A DNA stretch of 64,000 bases, from NCBI RefSeq assembly GCF_026913015.1, contig NZ_JAPTYD010000003.1, positions 62,001-126,000 of the forward strand. Direction: 5' to 3'. The notes beneath the pieces were generated by a model that made no database searches, was not told the origin of the DNA, and saw only the letters and a list, made by a program, of their open reading frames with translations. The number at the start of each line of letters is the position of its first letter. The stretch's first letter is position 1. Source of the DNA: Paracoccus benzoatiresistens. Lineage in GTDB: Bacteria > Pseudomonadota > Alphaproteobacteria > Rhodobacterales > Rhodobacteraceae. Below, piece after piece: positions 43,771 through 52,520 of this stretch. The translations under genes were made by a program, and so were the position numbers.

Positions 43771-44553
43771 TCAGGCGTTCAGCAGGTCAAGCGCCGCGCG
43801 GTGCAGATCGGCCGATGCCGCCGCGATCACCTGGCCGCCGCCCTGCGCCGGGCCGCCCTGCCAGTCGGTGACGATGCCGCCCGCCGCCTGGACCACGGCC
43901 AGGGGACCCGCGATGTCATAGCTTTGCAACCCGGCCTCGATCACCAGGTCGATCTGGCCCAAGGCCAGCAGCGCATAGGCATAGCAATCAAGGCCATAGC
44001 GCGTCAGCCGCACCTGCTGCGACACGCGGCGGAAGGCGGCGGCCTCGGCGGAGGTGCCGACCTCGGGATAGGTTGTCAGCAGCGTCGCCTGCGACAGATC
44101 CACGCTGTTCCGCACGGCCAGGGGACGGCTGCCCGCGTCCGTGACCAGGCGCGCCTGGCCCAGGCCCCCCTCGAACCGCTCGCGCGTAAAGGGCTGGTCG
44201 ATCAGGCCATAGCGGATGCCCTGGCCGTCCGAGAGCCCGATCAGCACCCCCCAGCTGGCGGCGCCGCACATGAAGGCGCGCGTGCCGTCGATGGGATCCA
44301 GGATCCACGTCAGGCCGCTGGAGCCCTCGGCCGCGCCATATTCCTCGCCCAGGATCCCGTCATCGGGCCGCAGCCGGGCCAGCACCTCGCGCATGGCGCG
44401 TTCGGCCGCCCGGTCAGCCTCGGTCACGGGGTCGAAGCCGGATTGCCGCTTGTTGTCGACGGCAAGGCCGGTGCGGAAGAAGGGCAGGATGGCCGCGCGT
44501 GCGGCATCGGCCATCTGGTGCGCCGCATTGATGATGTCCTGCGCGTCCTGCAT
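43771..44553 (-). CDS. hisN: Inositol-monophosphatase-family phosphatase, probable histidinol-phosphatase
   Basis: This 260-residue Mg-dependent phosphatase has DPVTEADRAAERAMREVL, GILGEEYG, the metal motif WILDPIDGTRAFMCG and the second site SYDIAGPLAVVQAAGG. The RAF variant after DPIDGT is common in the HisN type of alphaproteobacteria, which lack the HisB phosphatase. Inositol or other sugar phosphates cannot be excluded. The start is MQDAQD at 44553. Confidence 0.85.
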   Translation of the reverse strand: MQDAQDIINAAHQMADAARAAILPFFRTGLAVDNKRQSGFDPVTEADRAAERAMREVLARLRPDDGILGEEYGAAEGSSGLTWILDPIDGTRAFMCGAASWGVLIGLSDGQGIRYGLIDQPFTRERFEGGLGQARLVTDAGSRPLAVRNSVDLSQATLLTTYPEVGTSAEAAAFRRVSQQVRLTRYGLDCYAYALLALGQIDLVIEAGLQSYDIAGPLAVVQAAGGIVTDWQGGPAQGGGQVIAAASADLHRAALDLLNA

Positions 44554-44646
44554 GGCTGTCCCCTTGGTCCGATCCAACAGCAGGACTAACCCGAACGGTA
44601 TCGTCCTGCCAGTGGCAGCGGCAAGGAATTGACAGCCGAACCGTGT

Positions 44647-44678
44647 CAGGCGCGGGACAGGAACACGTCCCGCGCCTG
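44647..44678. terminator. Strong hairpin after the HTH gene
   Basis: Twelve-base arms (CAGGCGCGGGAC and GTCCCGCGCCTG) enclose an eight-base loop, just downstream of the HTH regulator on the minus strand. There is no T tract after it. Confidence 0.55.
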
Positions 44679-44685
44679 AAGCGGA

Positions 44686-45045
44686 TCAGGCGGCGTCCGA
44701 CAGCACGCGGGCCAGTTCGAAGATCTGGCGGCGCTGCGCGACCGGCATCGTATAGTAGGCGCGCACCAGTTGCAGCGCCTCCTTGTCGGCCAGGATGTCG
44801 CCGGCGACCTCCTCGGGGGTGTCGCCTTCGTGCAGCCCTTCGAAGAAGAAGCTGACCGGCACATCGACCGCGCGGGCGATGTCCCACAGCCGGGACGCCG
44901 AGACGCGGTTCATACCGGTTTCGTATTTCTGGATTTGCTGAAACTTGATACCAACCTTGTCGGCCAGTTGCTGTTGGGTCATTCCGATCATCCAGCGACG
45001 GTGACGGATACGCTTGCCAACATGAACATCTACACCGTGTTTCAT
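44686..45045 (-). CDS. XRE-family helix-turn-helix regulator
   Basis: This 119-residue protein has a Cro/CI-type HTH (VGKRIRHRRWMIGMTQQQLA, DKVGIKFQQIQKYETGMNRV, SASRLWDIARAVDVPVSFFF) and a short acidic helical tail. Close relatives are common single-copy regulators in Rhodobacteraceae. The start is MKHGVDV at 45045. The gap upstream, shared with the oxidoreductase gene, contains TTAACC/GGTTAA repeats that might be its sites. Confidence 0.87.
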   Translation of the reverse strand: MKHGVDVHVGKRIRHRRWMIGMTQQQLADKVGIKFQQIQKYETGMNRVSASRLWDIARAVDVPVSFFFEGLHEGDTPEEVAGDILADKEALQLVRAYYTMPVAQRRQIFELARVLSDAA

Positions 45046-45180
45046 CGTTACCACCTCATGCAATCTAAGGAAGCACTATCTTAACCTTTCTCAATTTTCG
45101 AGTGTTAAACTGGTTAACGGCCCCGCTCCTGACCAAAAAGACAGGTCCTTGGGGCGACCCGAGCGTCCGGAGGTAAGGGG

Positions 45181-46182
45181 ATGAGAGATTTGACGAAAAC
45201 GGCACTGGCCCAGGGTTCGGAACAGATCCGAATCGCGCTGGTTGAACAACTTGGCCGCGACCCCGTTCTTCGCGATGTCCCGGCGCCCGTCGCAGATCCT
45301 GGGCAGGTCCTTGTTCGGATGCGGGCGGCAGCGCTGAACTTTGCCGACCTTCTGAAAGCAAAGGGAGAATACCAGGAACGCCAGGACCCCCCCTTCGCCC
45401 CTGGCCTCGAAGGCGCGGGCGAGGTGGTCAGCGCGCCAGAGGACAGCGGCCTGCGGCCGGGCGACCGGGTAGCCGTCCTGGCCGCCGGGACCATGGCCGG
45501 GCAGGTCGCCGTTCCCGCCAGTGCCTGCACGGCCCTGCCGGCGTCGATGAGCTTTGAGCAGGCCGGGGGCTTCCAGATCGCCTATGGCACCAGCCACCTC
45601 GCCCTGGCGGGGCGCGCCGCCCTGCGCGCGGGCGAAACACTCGCCGTCCTGGGTGCCGCCGGCGGCGTCGGCCTGACCGCCGTGGAGATCGGCCGTGCCG
45701 TGGGCGCGCGGGTCATCGGCGTTGCCCGCGGGCAGGACCGGCTGGCCGCGGTGCGCGCGGTGGGCGCGGACCATGTCATCGACAGCGCGGATGGGCCTGA
45801 CCTCAAGGCCGCCTTGCGCGACCTGGGGGGCGTCGATGTCGTCTATGACGCCGTGGGCGACAGCGCGGGGGAAGCCGCGTTCCGCGCCCTCAATCCCGGC
45901 GGGCGCTTCCTGGTGATCGGCTTTGCCGGCGGCAGGCCCCCGGTGCTGCCGCTGAACCACGCCCTGGTCAAGAACATCGCCATCCACGGGTTCTATTGGG
46001 GCGGCCATGCCAGGCTGGACCCGCAAGCGGTATCAGGCAGCATGGCCAGCCTGTTCCGCATGTTCGAGAACGGCCAGCTTCGGCCCGTGACGGGCGAGGT
46101 GATGCCGCTGGACCGGATCGCCGAGGCCTTTGATCTGCTGCGCAGCCGCAGAACGGTCGGCAAGATCGTCATCACCCTGTAA
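45181..46182 (+). CDS. NADPH:quinone oxidoreductase, zinc-independent MDR family
   Basis: This 333-residue medium-chain reductase has RAAALNFADLLKAKGEYQ, PGLEGAGEVV, and the nucleotide-binding LGAAGGVGLTAVEIGRAVGA. Zinc-ligand cysteines are absent, as in quinone reductases. The ATG at 45181 follows GGAGG. It stands alone, divergent from the XRE regulator. Confidence 0.87.
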   Translation: MRDLTKTALAQGSEQIRIALVEQLGRDPVLRDVPAPVADPGQVLVRMRAAALNFADLLKAKGEYQERQDPPFAPGLEGAGEVVSAPEDSGLRPGDRVAVLAAGTMAGQVAVPASACTALPASMSFEQAGGFQIAYGTSHLALAGRAALRAGETLAVLGAAGGVGLTAVEIGRAVGARVIGVARGQDRLAAVRAVGADHVIDSADGPDLKAALRDLGGVDVVYDAVGDSAGEAAFRALNPGGRFLVIGFAGGRPPVLPLNHALVKNIAIHGFYWGGHARLDPQAVSGSMASLFRMFENGQLRPVTGEVMPLDRIAEAFDLLRSRRTVGKIVITL

Positions 46183-46299
46183 CAACCGCGTAAAACTGTG
46201 GGGGATAGGGGCAGGCCCGGCATTGAATCGCGGCGATATCGTGCCAATATGAAGCGCGTAAGCCGGTCACCATCCGGCAAGCCTGAGAGGGAGATATTG

Positions 46300-47046
46300 A
46301 TGGCCGATTACAACACTTACCGCACCACGCAGAGCGTCGGGTCCCGCCAGGCGGTGATCGACGAAGGGCTGCGGGCCTACATGAACAAGGTTTATGGGCT
46401 GATGGCGGTCGGCATGGGTGTAACCGCCGTCGCCGCCTATGGTATCAGCGCCGCCGCCGTCGATGCGTCGGGGCAACTGACGCAGCTTGGCACGGCGATC
46501 TATGCCTCGCCGCTGAAATGGGTGATCATGTTCGCGCCGCTGCTGGTTGTCTTCGCCTTCGGCGCGGCGATCAACCGGCTGTCGGTTTCGGCCGCGACAA
46601 TGCTGTTCTACGGCTTCGCGGCGCTGATGGGCCTGTCGATCAGCTCGATCTTCCTGGTCTATACCGGCACCTCGATCGTGCAGACCTTCCTGGTGACGGC
46701 CATCGCCTTCGCGGGCCTGTCGCTGTGGGGCTATACCACGAAGAAGGACATCTCGGGCTGGGGCAGCTTCCTGATCATGGGCGTGATCGGCCTGATCGTG
46801 GCCTCGATCGTGAACATCTTCCTGCAGTCGTCGGGGATGCAGTTCGCGATCTCGGTGCTGGGCGTCCTGATCTTCGCGGGCCTGACCGCCTATGACACGC
46901 AGAACATCAAGAACACCTATCTGCAACTGGCCGGCTCGGACCGGGACTTCATCGGCAAGACCGCCATCATGGGCGCCTTGCAGCTGTACCTGGACTTCCT
47001 GAACCTGTTCATGTTCCTGCTGCAGTTCATGGGCAATCGCGAGTGA
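46300..47046 (+). CDS. Bax inhibitor-1/YccA family membrane protein
   Basis: This 248-residue protein has seven membrane helices and the BI-1 family core (FRKVYG-like AYMNKVYGLMAVGMGVTAVA, WGYTTKKDISGWGSFLIMGV, GLTAYDTQNIKNTY). Relatives form pH-sensitive calcium leak channels or modulate membrane proteases. The start MADYNTY has GAGGGAGA in front. A strong terminator follows. Confidence 0.9.
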   Translation: MADYNTYRTTQSVGSRQAVIDEGLRAYMNKVYGLMAVGMGVTAVAAYGISAAAVDASGQLTQLGTAIYASPLKWVIMFAPLLVVFAFGAAINRLSVSAATMLFYGFAALMGLSISSIFLVYTGTSIVQTFLVTAIAFAGLSLWGYTTKKDISGWGSFLIMGVIGLIVASIVNIFLQSSGMQFAISVLGVLIFAGLTAYDTQNIKNTYLQLAGSDRDFIGKTAIMGALQLYLDFLNLFMFLLQFMGNRE

Positions 47047-47072
47047 TCTGCCCTGCAGCCTGACGCCCTTGA

Positions 47073-47098
47073 CCCCCGCCCCACCGGCGGGGGTTTTT
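47073..47098 (+). terminator. Rho-independent terminator of the BI-1 gene
   Basis: An eight-base GC stem (CCCCCGCC/GGCGGGGG) with a five-base loop is followed by five T. Confidence 0.85.
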
Positions 47099-47265
47099 CA
47101 TTGCGTGAACCGCCCCTCTCCCTTGCCCCGGGCGGGTGCGGCGCAGTGGTGGACCGGCGGGCTGCGCGACAGGCGGGCCGTCCCGGGAGAGCAGATCGCG
47201 AGGCGTTGGTCTGCCCGCGCGGATCGGCTAAGCCTGCCGCCAGAATCACTATCCCGAGAGAGACG

Positions 47266-48552
47266 ATGGGCTATTTTCCCCTCTGGCGCCCGGCCACCGG
47301 CGCCACGGTCCTTCCTGACGAAAGGCTGCCATGGGCCGCAGCCGTCCCGATGAGCTTCCAGCACCTGCTGGCCATGTCGGGCTCCACGATCCTGGCGCCG
47401 CTGATCATGGGGTTCGATCCGAATGTGGCGGTGTTCTTTTCCGGGATCGGCACGCTGCTGTTCTTTGTCATCACGGGCGGGCGGGTGCCCAGCTATCTGG
47501 GGTCATCCTTCGCCTTCATCGCGGTGGTGATGGCCGCGACCGGGTTCGCGGGCGGCGGGGCCAACCCGAATATCGGCGTGGCCCTGGGCGGGATCATCGC
47601 GGCGGGGCTGGTCTATGCGCTGATCGGGCTGGTGGTGATGGCGATCGGAACCGGCTGGGTCGAACGGCTGATGCCGCCCGCCGTGACCGGGGCCATCGGC
47701 GTGTCCATCGGGTTGAACCTGGCGCCTGTCGCCGTGGGCCAACTGAAGGGCAGCATGACGCATCTGGCGATTGCCCTGGCAACGGTGCTGTGCATGGCGA
47801 TGGTGTCGGCCTATGGCGCGCGCGCCACGCGGCGGATCGCGGTGCTGATCGCGCTGGCTTTCGGCTATCTGCTGGTGCTGGTGCTGGGCAACGGCCTGGG
47901 CATCGTGCCGGGCATCGACTTCGGGCGGGTCGCGCAGGCGCCGTGGTTCGGCATCCCGAACTTCACCGCGCCGCAGTTCGACTGGACCGCGATCAGCATG
48001 ATCGCCCCCGTCGCCATCGTGCTGGTGGCCGAGAACCTGGGCCATATCAAGGCGCTCGGATCGATCACCGGGCAGAACATGGACCGCTATATCGGCCGCG
48101 GCTTCCTGGGCGACGGGCTTGCCACGATGATCGCCGGGGCAGGGGGCGGGACCGGGGTCACGACCTATGCCGAGAATATCGGCGTGATGGCGATGACCAA
48201 GGTTTATTCCACGCTGATCTTCCCGGTCGCCGCCGCCATCGCGATCATCCTGGGCCTGTCGCCCAAGTTCGGGGCGATCCTGCAGACCATTCCCGCGCCG
48301 GTTCTGGCGGGGCTGGCGGTGTCGGTCTTCGGCCTGATCGCATCGGCCATGGCGCGGATCTGGGTGGACAACCGCGTCGATTTCGCCGACCCGCGCAACC
48401 TGTTCACCGTGGGCGTCGCGCTGATCCTGGGGGCGGGCGATTTCACCGTGAACATCGGGGGCTTCGCCCTGGGCGGGATCGGCACGTCAACGCTGGCCGC
48501 CCTGGTGATCTATCAGCTTCTGGGCATCGGCCGCGACCGGCGCGCGGCCTGA
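47266..48552 (+). CDS. NCS2-family nucleobase permease (uracil permease type)
   Basis: This 428-residue inner-membrane symporter has the UraA-like segments MSFQHLLAMSGSTILAPLIM, ITGGRVPSYLGSSFAFI, the family motif VLVAENLGHIKALGSITGQN, and GGGTGVTTYAENIGVMAMTK. It is most like uracil rather than xanthine permeases. The start MGYFPLW at 47266 follows GAGAGA; an upstream extension is not membrane-like. Confidence 0.9.
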   Translation: MGYFPLWRPATGATVLPDERLPWAAAVPMSFQHLLAMSGSTILAPLIMGFDPNVAVFFSGIGTLLFFVITGGRVPSYLGSSFAFIAVVMAATGFAGGGANPNIGVALGGIIAAGLVYALIGLVVMAIGTGWVERLMPPAVTGAIGVSIGLNLAPVAVGQLKGSMTHLAIALATVLCMAMVSAYGARATRRIAVLIALAFGYLLVLVLGNGLGIVPGIDFGRVAQAPWFGIPNFTAPQFDWTAISMIAPVAIVLVAENLGHIKALGSITGQNMDRYIGRGFLGDGLATMIAGAGGGTGVTTYAENIGVMAMTKVYSTLIFPVAAAIAIILGLSPKFGAILQTIPAPVLAGLAVSVFGLIASAMARIWVDNRVDFADPRNLFTVGVALILGAGDFTVNIGGFALGGIGTSTLAALVIYQLLGIGRDRRAA

Positions 48553-48556
48553 CCCT

Positions 48557-49828
48557 TCAGGCATCGGCAAGCTGCGAGACCAGCAGCTTGTCGATCCGGC
48601 GTCCGTCAAGGTCCACGACCTCGATCCGCCAGTTCGCAAGCGTGATCTGCGCGCCGACATCGGGCAGCACGCCCGCCCGGTCCAAGACAAGGCCCGCGAC
48701 GGACTGGTAATCGCGACCCTCGGGCAGGCTGATGCCGATCATTTCGGCGAATTCGTCGGCGGGCATCCAGCCCGCCACAAGCCAGCTGCCATCCTCTCGC
48801 TGGACGGCCTTGGGTTCGTCGTCGCCCGGTTCGGGGAAATCGCCCGCGATGGCCTCCAACAGGTCCATCGCCGTGATCACGCCCTCGAAATGGCCGTATT
48901 CGTCATAAACCAGCAACATATGCGCCGGGCTGGTCTTCAACTCCTCGATGACGTTCAGGGCGGGCAAGCCCTCGCGGACGACCGGCACCTCCTGCACCAG
49001 GGGGCGCAGGTCGGTCACGTCCTCGGACAGGAGGTCGCGCAGGGTTATGAAGCCGATGATGTCGTCGTCCGATCCCTCGCGGACCAGCAGGCGCGACCGC
49101 CGGCTGTCGCGGAACCGTTGCAGCACATCGGCGGCGGCGTCGGCCACATCGACAGTCTCGACCTCGTGCCGGGGGGTCATCAGCCCGCGCGCGGAGCGGT
49201 CGGCAATGCGCATGACGCCGGCGATCATCTCGGTTTCCGCAGGCTCGATCACGCCGGCGCTGCGGGCCTCGGACAGCATCACGCGGATTTCCTCGTCCGA
49301 GATGCCGCGGTCGGATTCGCCCGACTGGCCCAGAAGCCGCAAAAGGATATTGCCCGACTTGTCCAGAATCCAGACGATCGGCGCGGCGATGCGCGAGATG
49401 AACAGGATCAGCGGCGCGATGCGGCTGGCGACCCCTTCGGGCGAGCGGAGCGCGATCTGCTTGGGCACAAGCTCTCCGACGATCAGCGACAGATAGGTGA
49501 TCAGCACGACCACGCCGCCGACACCCAGGCCTTGGGACAGGGCAGGGGACATTCCGCCTTCCATCAGCGCCGCCGCCAAACGCGCGCCCAGCGTCGCGCC
49601 GGAAAATGCGCCCGACAGCACGCCGACCAGGGTGATGCCGATCTGGACGCTGGACAGGAAGCGGCCGGGTTCCGCGCCCAGTTCCAGCGCGGTCTGCGCG
49701 CCCCCGCTGCCTTCGGCCGCCATGACCTTCAGCCGCGCGGGCCTGGCCGAGACGATGGCCAGTTCCGACATGGCCAGCACGCCGTTGAACATCGTCAGCA
49801 GCAGGACGATGAGAATTTCAAGAAGCAT
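48557..49828 (-). CDS. CNNM/HlyC-CorC family protein with CBS domains
   Basis: This 423-residue membrane protein has the DUF21 N-terminal membrane domain (MLLEILIVLLLTMFNGVLAM, LSLIVGELVPKQIAL), a CBS pair (LMTPRHEVETVDVADAAADV, FEGVITAMDLLEAIAGDFPE) and a C-terminal CorC/HlyC domain (YQSVAGLVLDRAGVLPDVGA). Annotations of hemolysin are historical; relatives handle Mg2+ or Co2+ efflux. Confidence 0.9.
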   Translation of the reverse strand: MLLEILIVLLLTMFNGVLAMSELAIVSARPARLKVMAAEGSGGAQTALELGAEPGRFLSSVQIGITLVGVLSGAFSGATLGARLAAALMEGGMSPALSQGLGVGGVVVLITYLSLIVGELVPKQIALRSPEGVASRIAPLILFISRIAAPIVWILDKSGNILLRLLGQSGESDRGISDEEIRVMLSEARSAGVIEPAETEMIAGVMRIADRSARGLMTPRHEVETVDVADAAADVLQRFRDSRRSRLLVREGSDDDIIGFITLRDLLSEDVTDLRPLVQEVPVVREGLPALNVIEELKTSPAHMLLVYDEYGHFEGVITAMDLLEAIAGDFPEPGDDEPKAVQREDGSWLVAGWMPADEFAEMIGISLPEGRDYQSVAGLVLDRAGVLPDVGAQITLANWRIEVVDLDGRRIDKLLVSQLADA

Positions 49829-49924
49829 CAGTTCACGTTGTCCAACAAGTCGGGCTGTTCACAGTCTGCACGAAGCGCGCGCCGGTGCAAAGGCATGAAG
49901 GCCGCTTGCAAGACAGAATCGCAA

Positions 49925-49951
49925 GGCAAGGCGCCAACGGGGCGCCTTGCC
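49925..49951. terminator. Hairpin downstream of the TerC gene
   Basis: Eleven-base arms (GGCAAGGCGCC and GGCGCCTTGCC) with a five-base loop, 13 bases after the TerC stop on the minus strand. The GC-rich stem is followed by no clear T tract. Confidence 0.6.
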
Positions 49952-49963
49952 GGTGATCCGGTG

Positions 49964-50965
49964 TTATTCGCCCGGTGCGCGGGAAATCTGCGGGTCAGGC
50001 ACGTTGTCCTTCGTTTTCCACAGGGAATAGACCACGCCCGCGCCCAGGATCGCGAAAGTGATCCCCAGCGACCACGAGGCGGGGAATTTTTCCCACCCGA
50101 GCAGGTCGGCCACGAAGATCTTCGATCCGATGAAGATCAGCAGCACCGACAGCGCGTATTTCAGATAGTGGAAGCGGTGGATGATCGCCGCCAAGGCGAA
50201 GTAGAGCGCCCGCAGGCCCAGGATGGCGAAGATGTTCGACGTATAGACGATGAACGGGTCCGACGTGATCGCGAAGACGGCGGGCACCGAATCCACGGCG
50301 AAGATCACGTCCACGATCTCGACCATCACAAGGGCCAGGAACAGCGGCGTGGCGAACCAGACCAGCTTGCCCGAGGTCGGGTGCGGCTTCTTGACCCAGA
50401 AGTCGTGGCCGTGGATCTCCTCGGTCACGTTCATGCGGCGCTTCATGAAGCGCAGGACGGGGTTCTGGGAAATGTCCAGCGGCTTGTCGCCGACCATCAT
50501 CATCTTGACGCCGGTGAAGATCAGGAACAGCGCGAAGATATACAGCACCCAGGAATACTGGCTGACCAGCGTCGCGCCCAGGCCGATCATCAGGCCACGC
50601 AGCACGATCACGCCCAGGATGCCCCAGAACAGCACCCGATGCTGATACTTCGCCGGGATCGCGAAATAGGTGAAGATCATGGCGATGACGAAGACGTTGT
50701 CCATCGCCAGGGTCTTTTCGACCACGAAGGCCGTCAGGTAGAGCTTGCTTTCCTCGGCGCCGATCTGCCACCAGACAAATCCCGAAAACAGCACGCCCAT
50801 GGACAGATACATGGCCGAAAGCTTGAGGCTTTCGGACACGCCGATCTCGTGGTCCTCCTTGTGCAGCACGCCCAGGTCAAAGACCAGCAGCGCGATCACG
50901 ATCGCCACGAACAGCAGCCACATCCACAGCGGCTTGCCCAAGAATAACAGAAAAAGCAGTTCCAC
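49964..50965 (-). CDS. TerC-family membrane protein
   Basis: This 333-residue integral membrane protein has eight or nine helices and the TerC signature acidic segments (VEKTLAMDNVFVIAMIFTYF, VEIVDVIFAVDSVPAVFAIT). Such proteins export metals such as manganese or support metal loading at the translocon. I looked for a manganese riboswitch in the leader and saw no match. Confidence 0.92.
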   Translation of the reverse strand: MELLFLLFLGKPLWMWLLFVAIVIALLVFDLGVLHKEDHEIGVSESLKLSAMYLSMGVLFSGFVWWQIGAEESKLYLTAFVVEKTLAMDNVFVIAMIFTYFAIPAKYQHRVLFWGILGVIVLRGLMIGLGATLVSQYSWVLYIFALFLIFTGVKMMMVGDKPLDISQNPVLRFMKRRMNVTEEIHGHDFWVKKPHPTSGKLVWFATPLFLALVMVEIVDVIFAVDSVPAVFAITSDPFIVYTSNIFAILGLRALYFALAAIIHRFHYLKYALSVLLIFIGSKIFVADLLGWEKFPASWSLGITFAILGAGVVYSLWKTKDNVPDPQISRAPGE

Positions 50966-51208
50966 GTTGCCCTCATCGTTGCTGGATGTGCTTCAATGCA
51001 TAGGGCTTTGTCAGATCAGGGCCGCTTTGCACCGAGGCACGCTCGATGCGGTCCGACATCACGACATAATCATGTCGCCAGAGGAGCCCGGTCCCGCTGA
51101 AGGCAAAGGTGGCGGATTCCCGACGGAAAGACAAGGGGGTTGCGGCAAAAAGATTGCAACCCGGCCGTCATGGCGGCACCTTTCTGGCAGGGCGACCGGA
51201 GAGTGATC
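50966..51208. other. Divergent intergenic region with two hairpins
   Basis: The gap between terC and the epimerase gene has CGACAT-N4-ATGTCG (51062-51077) and GGGTTGC/GCAACCC (51136-51161). Nothing indicates a gene. These may be operators or leader structures. Confidence 0.4.
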
Positions 51209-52450
51209 ATGAATCGGGCAGAACTGGGGGTGGACGGCATGGTCCACTGGCTGGACGATCCGGCGCATCGCCGCTTTCTGGTCCGCGATGCCTTGGCCGC
51301 GCTGCAATTCTTCGATGCAAGCATCGGAAGCGACGGCGGTTTCCAGACGCTGGATCTTTCGGGGCGGCCGCTGCCGGCGCCGCTGGAGCTGCACGTCACG
51401 ACGCGGCTGGTCCATTCCTATGCTCTGGGCCATCTTGCCGGGCGGGCGGACGAGGCCGGAATCATCGACCGCGGCATGGATCTGTTGTGGCGCGCCCACC
51501 GCGACGCCCAGCATGGCGGTTTTGTCTGGTCGGTGCAGGACGGCTCCGTCGCGGATGGCACCAAGCTGGCCTATGGGCATGTCTTCGTGCTGCTGGCCGC
51601 ATCCAGCGCGAAGCTTGCCGGCCATCCCCATGCGGACCGGCTGCTGGCCGACATCGCGCAGGTGCTTCACGACCGGTTCTGGGACGACTCGGCCGGGCTG
51701 CTTTGCGACGAGTTCACGCGCGACTGGCAGCCTTTCTCAAGCTATCGCGGCATGAATGCCAACATGCACGGGGTCGAAGCGCTGCTGGCCGCCCATGAGG
51801 CCACGGGCGAGGGGGAATACCTGCGCCGCGCGGGGCGGATCCTGGATTTCTTCATCGCCGGGCAGGCCGCGGCGCATGGCTGGCGGATCCCCGAGCATTA
51901 CGACGCCGGGTGGTCCCCCGATCCCGGCTACGAGGGCAACCCGATGTTCCGCCCCGCAGGCACCACGCCCGGCCATTCGGTCGAGATGGCGCGCCTGCTG
52001 CTGCAGCACTGGGACCTGGCCGGCAGGCCCGACACCGACGCGCCCCGCCAGGCGCGGCTGCTGGTGGAAACGGCGCTGGCCGATGCCTGGCTGCCGGGGG
52101 GCGGGCTGGCCTATACGCTGGATTTCGATGGCCGCGTGGCGCGGCCGGACCGCTACTGGTGGCCGGTGACCGAAGCCATCGGCGCCATGGCCGCGCTGAT
52201 CAAGATCGAACCCTGGCCCGCGGACGAGGACTGGTATCGCCGCCTGTGGCGCTTTGCCGATGCGACGCTGATCGACCACGACTGCGGCGGCTGGTTCCCC
52301 GAGCCCGGCGCGGAGGGCCGCCCGGGCACCGGACAGTTCCTTGGCAAGCCGGACATCTATCACGCCCTGCAGGCCGATCTGTTCCCGCTGGTGCCGGGTC
52401 TTTCGCAGCATGCCAGGACGCTGGCCAGGGCGCGGCCGCTAAAATCCTGA
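51209..52450 (+). CDS. AGE-family sugar epimerase/isomerase
   Basis: This 413-residue (alpha/alpha)6-barrel protein of the N-acylglucosamine 2-epimerase family interconverts aldoses and ketoses, as in mannose isomerase or YihS. Family segments are LELHVTTRLVHSYALGHLAG, KLAYGHVFVLLAASSAKLAG, YRGMNANMHGVEALLAAHEA and WWPVTEAIGAMAALIKIEPW. The start is MNRAELG at 51209, preceded by GGAGAG. The PhoD gene follows after 70 bases. Confidence 0.88.
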   Translation: MNRAELGVDGMVHWLDDPAHRRFLVRDALAALQFFDASIGSDGGFQTLDLSGRPLPAPLELHVTTRLVHSYALGHLAGRADEAGIIDRGMDLLWRAHRDAQHGGFVWSVQDGSVADGTKLAYGHVFVLLAASSAKLAGHPHADRLLADIAQVLHDRFWDDSAGLLCDEFTRDWQPFSSYRGMNANMHGVEALLAAHEATGEGEYLRRAGRILDFFIAGQAAAHGWRIPEHYDAGWSPDPGYEGNPMFRPAGTTPGHSVEMARLLLQHWDLAGRPDTDAPRQARLLVETALADAWLPGGGLAYTLDFDGRVARPDRYWWPVTEAIGAMAALIKIEPWPADEDWYRRLWRFADATLIDHDCGGWFPEPGAEGRPGTGQFLGKPDIYHALQADLFPLVPGLSQHARTLARARPLKS

Positions 52451-52520
52451 TCCGGGGGTGTAATCCACGCGAAAGCGCATATCTGGCATCCTGACACGGA
52501 ACACGGGATTTCATTTCGGC

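Noticed and set aside
50966..51208. A manganese (yybP-ykoY) riboswitch before terC.
   Set aside because: The family's conserved G- and C-rich boxes are not present in the leader; only simple hairpins are seen.
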